Assembly: GCF_003718715.1 (NCBI RefSeq)
Contig: NZ_CP033465.1
Location: 2,356,001 to 2,420,000, forward strand
DNA: 64,000 nucleotides
Reading direction: 5' to 3'
Origin: Clostridium sp. JN-1
GTDB lineage: Bacteria > Bacillota > Clostridia > Clostridiales > Clostridiaceae
This document shows, in pieces, positions 1 to 9,565 of the stretch. The position numbers and the translations under genes were made by a program. Each line of letters begins with the position of its first letter. The stretch's first letter is position 1. The notes under the pieces were generated by a model. It was given only the letters and a program-made list of their open reading frames with translations, had not been told where the DNA came from and did not search any database.

Positions 1-610
1 AAAAGTTAGTTTTTTCTTCTATCTGGTGCAGTGTATATCCTACAAAATAGTCATCATTTTTTGTCTTAATATATGTTTTTTCATCCTTTATATAACAATA
101 GTAAATATCTTTGACATCAACAAGTATTATTTTTCCATTTCTGTCACACGGAATTCTCTTAGTCATTTTTTTTTCTTTGTCAATTTCATTAATTATTTGA
201 TTTATCATTCTTGGAAGTTCCTGTTGTTTAGAACTGCTATTATTCCATTTATTCAATATTTTATCTATCGTTTTACCTATTCTACTATCATCAAATGGCT
301 TTAAAACATAATCCATAGCCCCAACTTCAAATGCTTGTAATGCATGTTTTTCATATGCTGTTACAAAAATCACATCTATATTTTTATCAAATTCTTTTAT
401 TTCTCTTGCAAGTTCCATACCACTTCTCACCGGCATGTTTATATCTAAGAATACCACTTGAGGCTTTTCTTCCTTTATGAGTTTCATTCCTGTTTCTCCA
501 TCATAAGCCATACCCAAAACATAAATAGGATCATATTTAGATATTATATATTTTAACTCTTCCGCAGCAGGGACTTCATCTTCTACTATAATACACCTTA
601 TTTTATCCAT
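1..610 (-). CDS. LytTR-family response regulator (C-terminus cut by window edge)
   Basis: Response regulator of the LytT/BtsR type, read on the minus strand and open to the window edge (about 203 codons visible). The receiver domain starts with MDKIRCIIVEDE (acidic pocket E10, D11) and has a phosphoacceptor Asp in VFLDIN (D56) and the conserved Lys in YVLKPF. After a linker, the segment starting KRIPCDRNGKIILVDVKDI is the beginning of a LytTR DNA-binding domain; its last 40 or so residues are outside the window. It follows the LytS-type kinase gene by 9 bases, and its GGGGG ribosome binding site lies in the end of that gene, so the two are co-transcribed. Family knowledge: LytTR regulators paired with 5TM kinases often control pyruvate or related carboxylate transporters, which fits the adjacent cstA genes. 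Confidence 0.9.
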   Translation of the reverse strand, partial: MDKIRCIIVEDEVPAAEELKYIISKYDPIYVLGMAYDGETGMKLIKEEKPQVVFLDINMPVRSGMELAREIKEFDKNIDVIFVTAYEKHALQAFEVGAMDYVLKPFDDSRIGKTIDKILNKWNNSSSKQQELPRMINQIINEIDKEKKMTKRIPCDRNGKIILVDVKDIYYCYIKDEKTYIKTKNDDYFVGYTLHQIEEKTNF

Positions 611-619
611 TAATTGATC

Positions 620-2254
620 TTACCCCCTTTTTGGTATTAAAAAGTTAACCTCTGTACCTTTATTTAAAGCAGTCTCAATATTAAGCATGTTAGCTTCCCC
701 ATATAATAACTTTAATCTTTCATTTACATTTTTAAGTCCTATACCAGGTGAGCTGTGCCTAACTTCATTTAATCTATCATCATTCATGCCAACACCGGTA
801 TCCTCTATTGAAAATTTTATTTCTCGATTGCTATTATAACGTGCTTTCACAGTTACACTCCCGCCTAAAGGTTTTGGTAATATACCATGTTTAATTGAAT
901 TTTCTATAATTGGCTGCAGTATAAAAGCTGGCACTTTTATATTCATCATATCATGAGGTATATCTATATGTACTTTAAGTCTTTCCCCAAATCTAGCTTT
1001 TTCAATAGACAAATATGAATTTACAAAATCAATCTCATCTCTCAATAATATAAAGTCTTCTTCACGTTTTAATGTTTGTCTAAAATAATTAGAAAGATCT
1101 ATAATAAGTTCTTTTGCCTTAGCAGGATTCGTTCTGCAAAAAGATGCTATAGTATTTAATGCATTAAATAAAAAATGCGGCTCAATTTGTGCTCTTAGAG
1201 CTCTATATTCTGCAGTAGATGCTTCTTCTGCTAACTTATTCAATTTATGCAATTCTATTTGCATAGATAAAAGATCACTTAATTCTTTAGCAAATTGCCA
1301 AAAATACATGTCTATATTTAACTTTGACTTAACTTCAAGCCCTAATACTCCCTCAAAATTAACACCAGATATAAAAAAAGGAGCACAGACAAAATGTAAC
1401 ATTTTTTTATCATTCATAAATTCCAATATTGTATAGCTGGGATGTTTATAGTATCTATTCAAACTGTCATCAAGCTTTTTTTGATCTAATTTTCCACCAC
1501 AATAAGTTAAGAGCCCATTTTTATCTCCAATAAATACACCATTTATATTAGACATTTCATATATAATTTCAGCTGCATTTTTAGCTGTTTCTCTATTTAG
1601 TCCTCTTCTCATATGGACCATAGTTCTTTTTGCAATACTAAGTGCTTTTTGAGCTTGTATAGCCCCAATTCTATCGTATTCTTTTCTTGCATTTTGTATT
1701 ATATTTATGAATATAACAACACCTAGTGAATTTATAGTTATCATTGGAAATGCTACGATTTTTACTAATCTTATTGAATCCGCAAGTGGTCTTGCAAAAA
1801 TCAGTAAAATAACCATCTGCAGGCATTCAGCTATAACCGCTCCTATGAATCCACTTTTGACACTAAAAGCACCATCTTTAGAATATTTTCTAGCTAAGCC
1901 GCCTGAAATTCCTTCTACAATTGTTGCTAGTCCACAGGCTAGTGCAGTAAAACCACCTAAAAAGTATCTATGCACACCAGCAATAGTACCAACTATTATT
2001 CCTATAACAGGTCCGCCAACATATCCTGCCACAATAGCTCCAATTGGTCTAGTATTGGCTATTGCATGTGGTTCTAAGTTTATACCTGTATATGTTCCAA
2101 CTATTGAAAGTGAGCTAAAAAATACTATCATAACTATTTTATCTGAAAACTCTAGTTTGTCCTTTGTAAGATTCTTAAATATATGGGATTGATTGTATAT
2201 ATAAGCTGCCAAAGCAATTAGAGCCATTTTTTCAAGTAATTGAATATAAAGCAC
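620..2254 (-). CDS. LytS/BtsS-type membrane sensor histidine kinase
   Basis: Sensor kinase of 544 residues. Residues 1-190 or so are hydrophobic, with the 5TMR-LYT pattern: Asn/Pro-rich helices, a TRPIGAIVAGYVGGPVIG segment, and an HRY/GG loop. A GAF-like region (about 210-335) follows, then the His_kinase motif with the phosphoacceptor His at about residue 360 in AQIEPHFLFNALNTI, and a HATPase_c domain with N-box IIENSIKHG and G-boxes DTGVGM and GIGLKNV. Length and order match LytS, YpdA and BtsS. It is transcribed divergently from the cstA genes and just ahead of its response regulator. By analogy with E. coli BtsS, which senses pyruvate, and B. subtilis LytS, extracellular pyruvate is the likely signal. 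The ligand is inferred; the kinase family is secure. Confidence 0.93.
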   Translation of the reverse strand: MLYIQLLEKMALIALAAYIYNQSHIFKNLTKDKLEFSDKIVMIVFFSSLSIVGTYTGINLEPHAIANTRPIGAIVAGYVGGPVIGIIVGTIAGVHRYFLGGFTALACGLATIVEGISGGLARKYSKDGAFSVKSGFIGAVIAECLQMVILLIFARPLADSIRLVKIVAFPMITINSLGVVIFINIIQNARKEYDRIGAIQAQKALSIAKRTMVHMRRGLNRETAKNAAEIIYEMSNINGVFIGDKNGLLTYCGGKLDQKKLDDSLNRYYKHPSYTILEFMNDKKMLHFVCAPFFISGVNFEGVLGLEVKSKLNIDMYFWQFAKELSDLLSMQIELHKLNKLAEEASTAEYRALRAQIEPHFLFNALNTIASFCRTNPAKAKELIIDLSNYFRQTLKREEDFILLRDEIDFVNSYLSIEKARFGERLKVHIDIPHDMMNIKVPAFILQPIIENSIKHGILPKPLGGSVTVKARYNSNREIKFSIEDTGVGMNDDRLNEVRHSSPGIGLKNVNERLKLLYGEANMLNIETALNKGTEVNFLIPKRG

Positions 2255-2565
2255 TTTATCCCCCCTATTTATCTAAATTTAAGATAAATAAAATCATTAT
2301 ACAACTGATAAAGTCTACAAATTAATTTTATATAAAATTAATCTTAATATATATTATATAACAAAATAAAAATATTTAAATAATTTGTTAAACATCAATA
2401 TTGTCAATTACGCCTTTATTTTTACATTTTATTCTCAAATTTTATCCTTTGGCGAGTTATTTATACATAAATCAAAAATAAAGTATTAATATAATACTTG
2501 TAATCGTTTTATATATATTTATAAATGTTACATAAAAACTTTTATATTACAAAGGAGGATTTTAT
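2255..2565. promoter_or_regulatory. Divergent intergenic region lytS / cstA1 with a 22-bp palindrome
   Basis: A 311-bp AT-rich spacer between the kinase and the first cstA gene. It must hold both promoters. A perfect palindrome (ATTAATTTTAT and its complement, 2321-2342) lies about 70 bp upstream of the kinase start. I could not recognise a clear pair of LytTR direct repeats by eye. The cstA1 ribosome binding site AAAGGAGG ends 8 bases before its ATG. Confidence 0.4.
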
Positions 2566-4356
2566 ATGAACTCTATAGTTTTAGTTATCGTTGCTGCCCT
2601 AGTATTAATCTTGGGATACAGAATTTACGGCTCATTTATAGCAGCAAAGGTATTAGTTTTGAGGGACACTACGGAAGTTCCATCAAAAATTCATGAAGAT
2701 GGTCATGACTATGTACCTACAAACAAATGGGTATTACTTGGACACCACTTTGCTGCAATTGCTGGTGCTGGTCCGCTTATAGGACCTGTTCTCGCAGCAC
2801 AATATGGTTATCTTCCAGGTACTCTTTGGATCTTAATTGGCGGTGTATTTGCTGGTGCAGTACACGACATGGTTATACTTTGTGCATCCGTAAGACATGA
2901 TGGAAAATCAATTGCTGAAATTGCTAAAGCAAATCTCGGCAGCAAAATGGGAGTATTAACTTCTATATCGATATTATTCATACTCATAATAACAATGGCC
3001 GGACTTGGACTTCCAGTTGTCAATTCATTATATAACAGCCCTTGGGGCACATTCACAGTTGGCTTTACAATACCAGTTGGAATGTTAATTGGAATTTATC
3101 TAAAATTCATAAGGCCTGGAAAAATAGCAGAAGGTACTGTAATAGGAATGCTTCTAATACTACTTGGTGTAATATTAGGGCCTTTTATACAACAAACTGC
3201 ATTAGCACCTTATTTAACTTTTAATGCTAAACAACTATCAGTTATACTTGCTCTCTATGGTTTCCTTGCAGCTGCACTTCCCGTATGGTTGTTATTACTT
3301 CCTAGAGATTATTTAAGCACATATATGAAATTAGGTGTTATAGGATTACTTGTTGTAGGAATTATATTTGTAAGACCTACTATACAAATGCCAGCTATAA
3401 CTAAATTTGTAAACGGCGGCGGTCCAATAGTTCCTGGTAAAGTATTTCCGTTCCTATTTATTACAATAGCTTGTGGTGCACTATCTGGATTCCATTCACT
3501 TATAGGTTCAGGTACTACTCCTAAACTTATTCAAAACGAAAAAGATGTACTGCCTATTGGATTTGGTTCAATGCTTATAGAATCATTTGTAGCTTTAATG
3601 GCATTAATTGCTGCAACCTGTCTTCCAACAGCTGATTACTTTGCTATAAACTCAGCACCAGCTGTATTTGCAAAACTAGGAATGGTCCCTCATGAACTTC
3701 CAATGTTATCACATTTAGTTGGTGAAAATTTAGCAGGAAGACCTGGTGGTTCTGTATCTCTTGCAGTTGGTATGTCTTATGTATTTTACAGCATTCCTGG
3801 ACTAAAAGGATTAATGTCTTATTGGTATCACTTCTGTATAATGTTTGAAGCACTATTTATACTAACTACTATAGATTCTGGTACAAGAATAGGCAGATAT
3901 TTATTGCAAGATTTAATAGGTCCTGTTTGTAAACCACTTGCTAATAAAAATTCAACATTTAATATAATATTCTTCAGTGGTCTTATGTCATTTACATGGG
4001 GATATCTACTGTATACAGGAAATATATCAACAATATGGCCGCTATTTGGTACAGCAAATCAAACCCTTTCAGCTATAGCATTTGCAATAGGTACAACTGT
4101 TCTTATAAGAAACGGAAAACGAAAGTATGTACCTTTGACTATACTGCCAATGGCATTTATAGGCATAGTAACTTTAACTGCATCAATAGAAAACATTACA
4201 TTAACTTATATACCTGGTCACAAAACTTTATTAGCTATTATGTCATTAATACTTATATTAATACTTGTAGCTATAATGTATGAAAGCATAAAGGCTTGGG
4301 TAAGAGATTGGCATAAGTATTCAGATACTGATAATAAAATAAATCAGTCAGCATAG
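2566..4356 (+). CDS. cstA: CstA-family transporter 1 (probable pyruvate/peptide permease)
   Basis: Polytopic membrane protein of 596 residues in the carbon starvation CstA/BtsT family. It shows the N-terminal CstA signature HHFAAIAGAGPLIGPVLAAQ, the AGAVHD segment, many hydrophobic helices and the C-terminal TIDSGTRIGRY region. Members take up pyruvate (BtsT, CstA in E. coli) or peptides. The start is fixed by an AAAGGAGG site. It is followed by a rho-independent terminator and then by a paralogue with the same start and length; parts of the two genes are almost identical in DNA. The adjacent divergent LytS/LytTR system is the likely regulator. Pyruvate as substrate is an inference from this pairing. 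Confidence 0.93.
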   Translation: MNSIVLVIVAALVLILGYRIYGSFIAAKVLVLRDTTEVPSKIHEDGHDYVPTNKWVLLGHHFAAIAGAGPLIGPVLAAQYGYLPGTLWILIGGVFAGAVHDMVILCASVRHDGKSIAEIAKANLGSKMGVLTSISILFILIITMAGLGLPVVNSLYNSPWGTFTVGFTIPVGMLIGIYLKFIRPGKIAEGTVIGMLLILLGVILGPFIQQTALAPYLTFNAKQLSVILALYGFLAAALPVWLLLLPRDYLSTYMKLGVIGLLVVGIIFVRPTIQMPAITKFVNGGGPIVPGKVFPFLFITIACGALSGFHSLIGSGTTPKLIQNEKDVLPIGFGSMLIESFVALMALIAATCLPTADYFAINSAPAVFAKLGMVPHELPMLSHLVGENLAGRPGGSVSLAVGMSYVFYSIPGLKGLMSYWYHFCIMFEALFILTTIDSGTRIGRYLLQDLIGPVCKPLANKNSTFNIIFFSGLMSFTWGYLLYTGNISTIWPLFGTANQTLSAIAFAIGTTVLIRNGKRKYVPLTILPMAFIGIVTLTASIENITLTYIPGHKTLLAIMSLILILILVAIMYESIKAWVRDWHKYSDTDNKINQSA

Positions 4357-4375
4357 ATTTAAAATCTTTAATAAA

Positions 4376-4412
4376 GAGGATTTACAAAATTAAGTTTTGT
4401 AAGTCCTTTTTT
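4376..4412 (+). terminator. Rho-independent terminator after cstA1
   Basis: Stem GGATTTACAAAA / TTTTGTAAGTCC (one G-T pair) with a 4-base loop, followed by seven T. It lies about 20 bp past the cstA1 stop, so cstA2 probably needs its own promoter in the 230-bp gap. Confidence 0.85.
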
Positions 4413-4646
4413 TACTCTATATATAGTTTTGTTTATTTAATCTTTTCATTAAACACGCTGTAATTGTAACACACACCCAATAAAATACCACTTACCGGAA
4501 ATTTTTGATGTTTAACCCTATATTTATTCTAAAAAGTGAATTCCTGTAATATCATTTGAATTGAGAGTTATCTCAAAATTTTAAATTGCGGATATTGTTT
4601 ATCATAAATAAATATTCGCACTAAAAGAAAGAGGGGGGACTTTTTC

Positions 4647-6428
4647 ATGAACTCTTTAGTTCTAGTCATCATTGCTGCTCTAGTATTGGTTTTAGGATAC
4701 AGATTCTACGGCTCATTTATAGCGGCAAAAGTATTAGTTTTGAGGGACACTACTGAAGTTCCATCAAAAATTCATGAAGATGGTCATGACTATGTACCTA
4801 CAAACAAATGGGTATTACTCGGACACCACTTTGCTGCAATCGCTGGTGCTGGTCCGCTTATAGGACCTGTTCTCGCAGCACAATATGGTTATCTTCCAGG
4901 TACTCTTTGGATCTTAATTGGCGGTGTATTTGCTGGTGCAGTACATGACATGGTTATACTTTGTGCATCCGTAAGACATGATGGAGAATCAATTGCTGAA
5001 ATTGCTAAGTCACTTTTTGGGACAAGAATGGGATTTGTAACTTCCATTGCGGTATTATTTATATTAATAATAAGTATGGCAGGTCTTGGACTTCCAATCA
5101 TCAATTCATTGTACAACAGCCCATGGGGAACTTTTACAGTTGGTTTCACAATACCTGTTGCTATGTTTATTGGAGTTTATATGAAATTTATAAGGCCAGG
5201 AAAAATAGTAGAAGGTACTATAATAGGTATGGCTCTTATAATATTAGGTGTTGCTTTAGGACCTTTTATACAGCATACAGCAATAGCTCCTTACCTAACC
5301 TTTAATGCTAAACAACTGTCAGTTATACTTGCTCTTTATGGTTTTCTTGCAGCTGCTCTCCCTGTATGGTTATTATTACTTCCTAGGGATTATCTAAGCA
5401 CATACATGAAATTAGGTGTTATAGCATTATTAGTTGTTGGTATTGTAATTGTTAGACCTACTCTACAAATGCCTGCTTTTACTAAATTCATACATGGGGG
5501 CGGTCCAATAGTTCCTGGTAAAGTATTTCCATTCCTATTTATTACAATAGCGTGCGGTGCATTATCTGGTTTTCACTCATTGATAAGTTCAGGTACTACT
5601 CCTAAACTTATTCAAAATGAAAAAGATGTACTGCCTATTGGATTTGGTTCAATGCTTATAGAATCATTTATAGCTTTAATGGCATTAATTGCTGCAACTT
5701 GTCTTCCTACAGCTGATTACTTTGCTATAAACTCAGCACCAGAAGTATTTGCAAAACTAGGAATGGTTCCTCATGAACTTCCAATGTTATCGAATATGGT
5801 TGGTGAACATTTAGCAGGAAGACCTGGTGGTTCTGTATCACTTGCAGTTGGTATGGGCTACGTATTTTATAAGATTCCTGGATTAGAAGGATTAATGTCT
5901 TACTTCTATCATTTCTGCATAATGTTTGAAGCACTGTTTATACTAACTACTATAGATGCCGGTACAAGAATAGGCAGATACTTACTTCAAGACTTATGTG
6001 GAAAGTTCTATAAACCACTTGGAAATAGAAATTCATGGTTTAATGTAATAGTATTCAGCGCTATTATATCATTTACATGGGGATATCTACTGTATACAGG
6101 TAACATATCAACCATATGGCCATTGTTTGGTACAGCAAACCAAATGCTTGCCGCTATAGCGTTTGCAATAGGAACAACTATTATATTAAAGAAGGGCGTT
6201 CCAAAATATGCACTAATTACATTTTTACCTATGGTAGCTATATCAATAATAACTATATCAGCTGCCTTACTCAATATATTCCAAAGTTACTTACCAAAAG
6301 GAAATATACTGCTAGCTGTAATATCAGCCGTGTTACTAATACTTCTTGTAATTGTAATTCTTGAAAGTATCAAAGTATGGGTTAAAGATTTTGCTAATAT
6401 ACGAAAATCAAAAAGTCAATCAGTTTAA
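4647..6428 (+). CDS. cstA: CstA-family transporter 2 (tandem paralogue)
   Basis: Second CstA-type permease, 593 residues, in line with the first. The same motifs occur at the same residues (AIAGAGPLIGPVLAAQYGY, AGAVHDM, FITIACGALSGFHS, TIDAGTRIGRY). The paralogues differ mostly in the transmembrane stretches between residues 125 and 285 and at the C-terminus, where this one ends in a Lys/Ser-rich tail. The start has an AGAGGGGG site. Two copies could differ in affinity, substrate or regulation; E. coli similarly keeps CstA and BtsT. Whether both are expressed under the same conditions cannot be told from sequence. Confidence 0.92.
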   Translation: MNSLVLVIIAALVLVLGYRFYGSFIAAKVLVLRDTTEVPSKIHEDGHDYVPTNKWVLLGHHFAAIAGAGPLIGPVLAAQYGYLPGTLWILIGGVFAGAVHDMVILCASVRHDGESIAEIAKSLFGTRMGFVTSIAVLFILIISMAGLGLPIINSLYNSPWGTFTVGFTIPVAMFIGVYMKFIRPGKIVEGTIIGMALIILGVALGPFIQHTAIAPYLTFNAKQLSVILALYGFLAAALPVWLLLLPRDYLSTYMKLGVIALLVVGIVIVRPTLQMPAFTKFIHGGGPIVPGKVFPFLFITIACGALSGFHSLISSGTTPKLIQNEKDVLPIGFGSMLIESFIALMALIAATCLPTADYFAINSAPEVFAKLGMVPHELPMLSNMVGEHLAGRPGGSVSLAVGMGYVFYKIPGLEGLMSYFYHFCIMFEALFILTTIDAGTRIGRYLLQDLCGKFYKPLGNRNSWFNVIVFSAIISFTWGYLLYTGNISTIWPLFGTANQMLAAIAFAIGTTIILKKGVPKYALITFLPMVAISIITISAALLNIFQSYLPKGNILLAVISAVLLILLVIVILESIKVWVKDFANIRKSKSQSV

Positions 6429-6430
6429 AT

Positions 6431-6472
6431 AAAAATAAGTGGATGGTTATCTTACACCGTCCACTTATTTTT
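6431..6472. terminator. Bidirectional terminator between cstA2 and the M16C peptidase gene
   Basis: Stem AAATAAGTGGA / TCCACTTATTT flanked by A-run on one side and T-run on the other, 3 bp after the cstA2 stop and 10 bp from the stop of the converging gene. It can serve both strands. Confidence 0.85.
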
Positions 6473-6483
6473 ATATCTATAAA

Positions 6484-9411
6484 TTAATCAAATACATTCG
6501 CCAGCTGATTAAATAAGTCCTTTTCTTGTTTTATCTTATCTTCGTTTCCAAGTACACAAATGCAATTTTTCTTCATCGCATCTTCAATTAGATTTCCATA
6601 TTCCCTAATTTGTTTAACATCCGTATTTAAAACATCTTCTCTTTCTTTTTGTCTATCTTCATATTTAGTACCTTTTATATAATTTTCGGCAGCTGCCTCA
6701 CCTTGCATTGAAGGATTTAATGGATAGTCTAGGTCAGATATTGCACCAATTATATACTTTCTCATTTCCCTTTCTCCTGCATCAAAGTTTTTAATAAACT
6801 CCCCAGCTTCATCATAAACTTTTAAAGTATCCTTTAAATTTGGATCACGATATGATGTAAAGAACATATTACCATTTCTCTGGAATGATGAAAAACATCC
6901 ATAAGCACCGCCCTGAACTCTTACCTTAGTCCAAAGATATGTGTAATTTGCAATTACCTTAAGTACTTGTAAACTTCCACTGTACTTATATCCAAGTTCA
7001 ATGAAATTATATGCCTTCGATACATACTGTACTTTACCTGATGTCATCAGTCCTTCATTTTCAGGTGTTAACTTCAGTTCATATTTTTGAGGAACAACCT
7101 TACTTGAATCTAAATCATTATACAGCTGATTTAAACATTGTTTGTGTTTAGCATAGTTTTCCTCATCAAGTGTTATACCTGTAATTAAATTATTCTTATT
7201 GAATATATTCCTTGCTGCTTCATTTAAGTTTTCGCTTATCTCTTTTGATTTTTGATCAAAATTTTTATCTAAATCAGCGATAAATTTATAAAATCCCAAT
7301 CCACTAACTATATCTTGATATTTGCCTACACTTGAAAAATATGAAAGCAGATGACTTGAAGTTACAATATGTCCTCTATCAAAAATTATCATTTCCATTC
7401 TAGATTTTGTTTCATCAATTATTTCCTTTATTCTATTACAATCATCAAACTTACTCTTTTTAATTATTTCTTCTATCAACTCAACTAGTTTAGATAAATT
7501 TTCTACAAGGACTTTTGACTTTACTATAAATTTAGGATAAAATTCATTGGTACTTCCATTCTTAGAAAAAGCTTCAACAAAGTATCTTATTCCACCAGTA
7601 TATATATCAACATTTTTTGATAAATCTTCATACTTATAGTTTTCTGTATTTATCTTCCCTAAAATTGTACTCAATAGTGATATATATGGTATAAGTTCCT
7701 GCCTAACAGCTGATGTGTCAAAATATAAATTTACATAAGCTATTTTATTAGTGAATACAGGATGATACAGTACCTTTACACCGCATTCCTCATCTTCTAT
7801 CAATTGCAACTTTTTAGCCTTAGGATCTATATCGTTTATAGAAATGAGCGGTATCTTTTCTAGGTTTTCAGATAAATCAGGAGTACCTTGTCTTTTTTTC
7901 AAATTTTGAGTATTCTTTATAAGTTCATCTATTTGCCCTTCAGATAAACTATCTTTAAACTTTTGTAATTCTTCTTTTGTCTCATTTTCCTTCTTTTCAA
8001 GTAAACCTTTTTCAGGCTCTACTATCAAAACTGAACTGTGTTCATTATTCAATATGTGTTTTTCTATAAGATTTTCAAAATATGGAGTAGTAAGTGCTGC
8101 CTTTATCTTTGAAAGAGCAGTTTCATAAGTAAGATGAATCCATGGTTTTTCATCATACAACCAGCTGTCCATACACTTCATTCCATATACCAATCCCTTT
8201 GGATAACCTTGATAGTTAGCTTCCCTTAATCCAAATTCCCTTATATTTATGGCAGCTTCTATGAGTTTTTTGTCAATTCCGTCTTTAACCAACTTCTTTA
8301 AACTGTCCATTACTACCTGCTTAAACTCTTCAACTCTATCCTTATTTGAATTTTTTACAACTATAGTAAATATGGTTTGGAGCATACTCGATTCAAATCC
8401 ACCAAATACATCTTTACCTATTTTAGCATCTATAATAGCTCTTTTTAAAGGTGATGATGGCATTTCTAAAAGTATAAGTTCTAATATATCAAATGCTAAG
8501 TATGCTTCAGGATCAGTTGCTTTTCCAGTAACAAAATTCATACTTAAAAATGTCTTATCTTCTTCTTTTTCATTAGCTAGTATAGGGTACTTAATATTAA
8601 CTTGTTTTTGATGATCAAATGGAACCTGCAAGTTTATTTTTGAATCTATGTCCTGTCTGTCGAAGTTTTTTAAGTAATTTTCATTTAAAAAATTTAATCT
8701 ATCCAATATATCCATTTTTCCATACAGATATATATAACTATTAGATGGATGATAATACTTTTTATGAAAGTTTGTAAATTGTTCTTGTGTTAAAGTTGGT
8801 ATTACATATGGATCTCCACCAGATTCAAGTCCATATTGAGTATCAGGGAAAAGAGATTCTGATATTTTTCTAAAAAGTATGGACTCAGGAGCAGAAAAAG
8901 CACCTTTCATTTCGTTATAAACTACACCCTTATAACTAATTGGAGCATTCTTATCTTCAAGCTCATAGTGCCATCCTTCCTGCATCATAATTTCAGGAGT
9001 ATTATATATGTTTGGATAAAAAACTGCATCTAGATATACATCCATTAAATTGGAAAAATCCTTATCATTTGTACTTGCTACAGGATACATTGTTTTATCT
9101 GGAAATGTAAATGCATTTAAAAATGTATTTAAAGAGCCTTTTACTAATTCTACAAAAGGCTCTTTTACTGGAAATTTTCTAGAACCACATAATACAGAGT
9201 GTTCTAATATATGCGGTGTTCCCCTGCTGTCTTCCGGCGGTGTCCTAAAACTTATTGCAAACACCTTATTGTCATCATCATTTTCAAGATAAAATAATCT
9301 TGCTCCACTTTTTTTATGTTCAAATATCATACCATTAGAATTTATTTCACTAATATGTTTTCTTTCCAAAAACTCAAAACCACTATATTCTTTTCCAAGT
9401 TGTAATTCCAT
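6484..9411 (-). CDS. M16C zinc metallopeptidase (PreP / insulinase type)
   Basis: Large peptidase of 975 residues, the size of presequence-protease type M16C enzymes. The inverted zinc motif HxxEH is HILEH (H67, E70, H71), followed by the conserved SVLCGSRKFPVKEPF; the distal zinc-ligand Glu is expected in VVYNEMKGAF around 140-150. Four M16 half-domains are expected, joined by a helical hairpin near residue 500 (LEKKENETKEELQKFKDSL). The C-terminal half keeps the VQGGAYGCFSSF motif. I chose ATG at 9411 because AAAGGAGA lies 7 bases upstream; a TTG at 9429 would put the ribosome binding site inside the gene. No signal peptide, so it probably degrades oligopeptides in the cytoplasm. Confidence 0.92.
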   Translation of the reverse strand: MELQLGKEYSGFEFLERKHISEINSNGMIFEHKKSGARLFYLENDDDNKVFAISFRTPPEDSRGTPHILEHSVLCGSRKFPVKEPFVELVKGSLNTFLNAFTFPDKTMYPVASTNDKDFSNLMDVYLDAVFYPNIYNTPEIMMQEGWHYELEDKNAPISYKGVVYNEMKGAFSAPESILFRKISESLFPDTQYGLESGGDPYVIPTLTQEQFTNFHKKYYHPSNSYIYLYGKMDILDRLNFLNENYLKNFDRQDIDSKINLQVPFDHQKQVNIKYPILANEKEEDKTFLSMNFVTGKATDPEAYLAFDILELILLEMPSSPLKRAIIDAKIGKDVFGGFESSMLQTIFTIVVKNSNKDRVEEFKQVVMDSLKKLVKDGIDKKLIEAAINIREFGLREANYQGYPKGLVYGMKCMDSWLYDEKPWIHLTYETALSKIKAALTTPYFENLIEKHILNNEHSSVLIVEPEKGLLEKKENETKEELQKFKDSLSEGQIDELIKNTQNLKKRQGTPDLSENLEKIPLISINDIDPKAKKLQLIEDEECGVKVLYHPVFTNKIAYVNLYFDTSAVRQELIPYISLLSTILGKINTENYKYEDLSKNVDIYTGGIRYFVEAFSKNGSTNEFYPKFIVKSKVLVENLSKLVELIEEIIKKSKFDDCNRIKEIIDETKSRMEMIIFDRGHIVTSSHLLSYFSSVGKYQDIVSGLGFYKFIADLDKNFDQKSKEISENLNEAARNIFNKNNLITGITLDEENYAKHKQCLNQLYNDLDSSKVVPQKYELKLTPENEGLMTSGKVQYVSKAYNFIELGYKYSGSLQVLKVIANYTYLWTKVRVQGGAYGCFSSFQRNGNMFFTSYRDPNLKDTLKVYDEAGEFIKNFDAGEREMRKYIIGAISDLDYPLNPSMQGEAAAENYIKGTKYEDRQKEREDVLNTDVKQIREYGNLIEDAMKKNCICVLGNEDKIKQEKDLFNQLANVFD

Positions 9412-9565
9412 AAATTTATCTCCTTTCAAATTCTTAATAATTTAGCAGCATACTCATTACTTATCTATTATCTCAAAATATAATGCTATATATAACATTA
9501 TATACAAAATTTCCACTAAATAAAACTTCATCATTTATCCAATAACTTATATAAAGACATATATT

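Noticed and set aside
26-304. Open frame of 92 codons on the plus strand at the window start
   Set aside because: It is the reverse of the LytTR regulator gene and has a membrane-like composition only because of AT-rich antisense sequence.
1707-2192. A 161-codon plus-strand frame inside the kinase gene
   Set aside because: Antisense shadow of the LytS membrane domain, no ribosome binding site.
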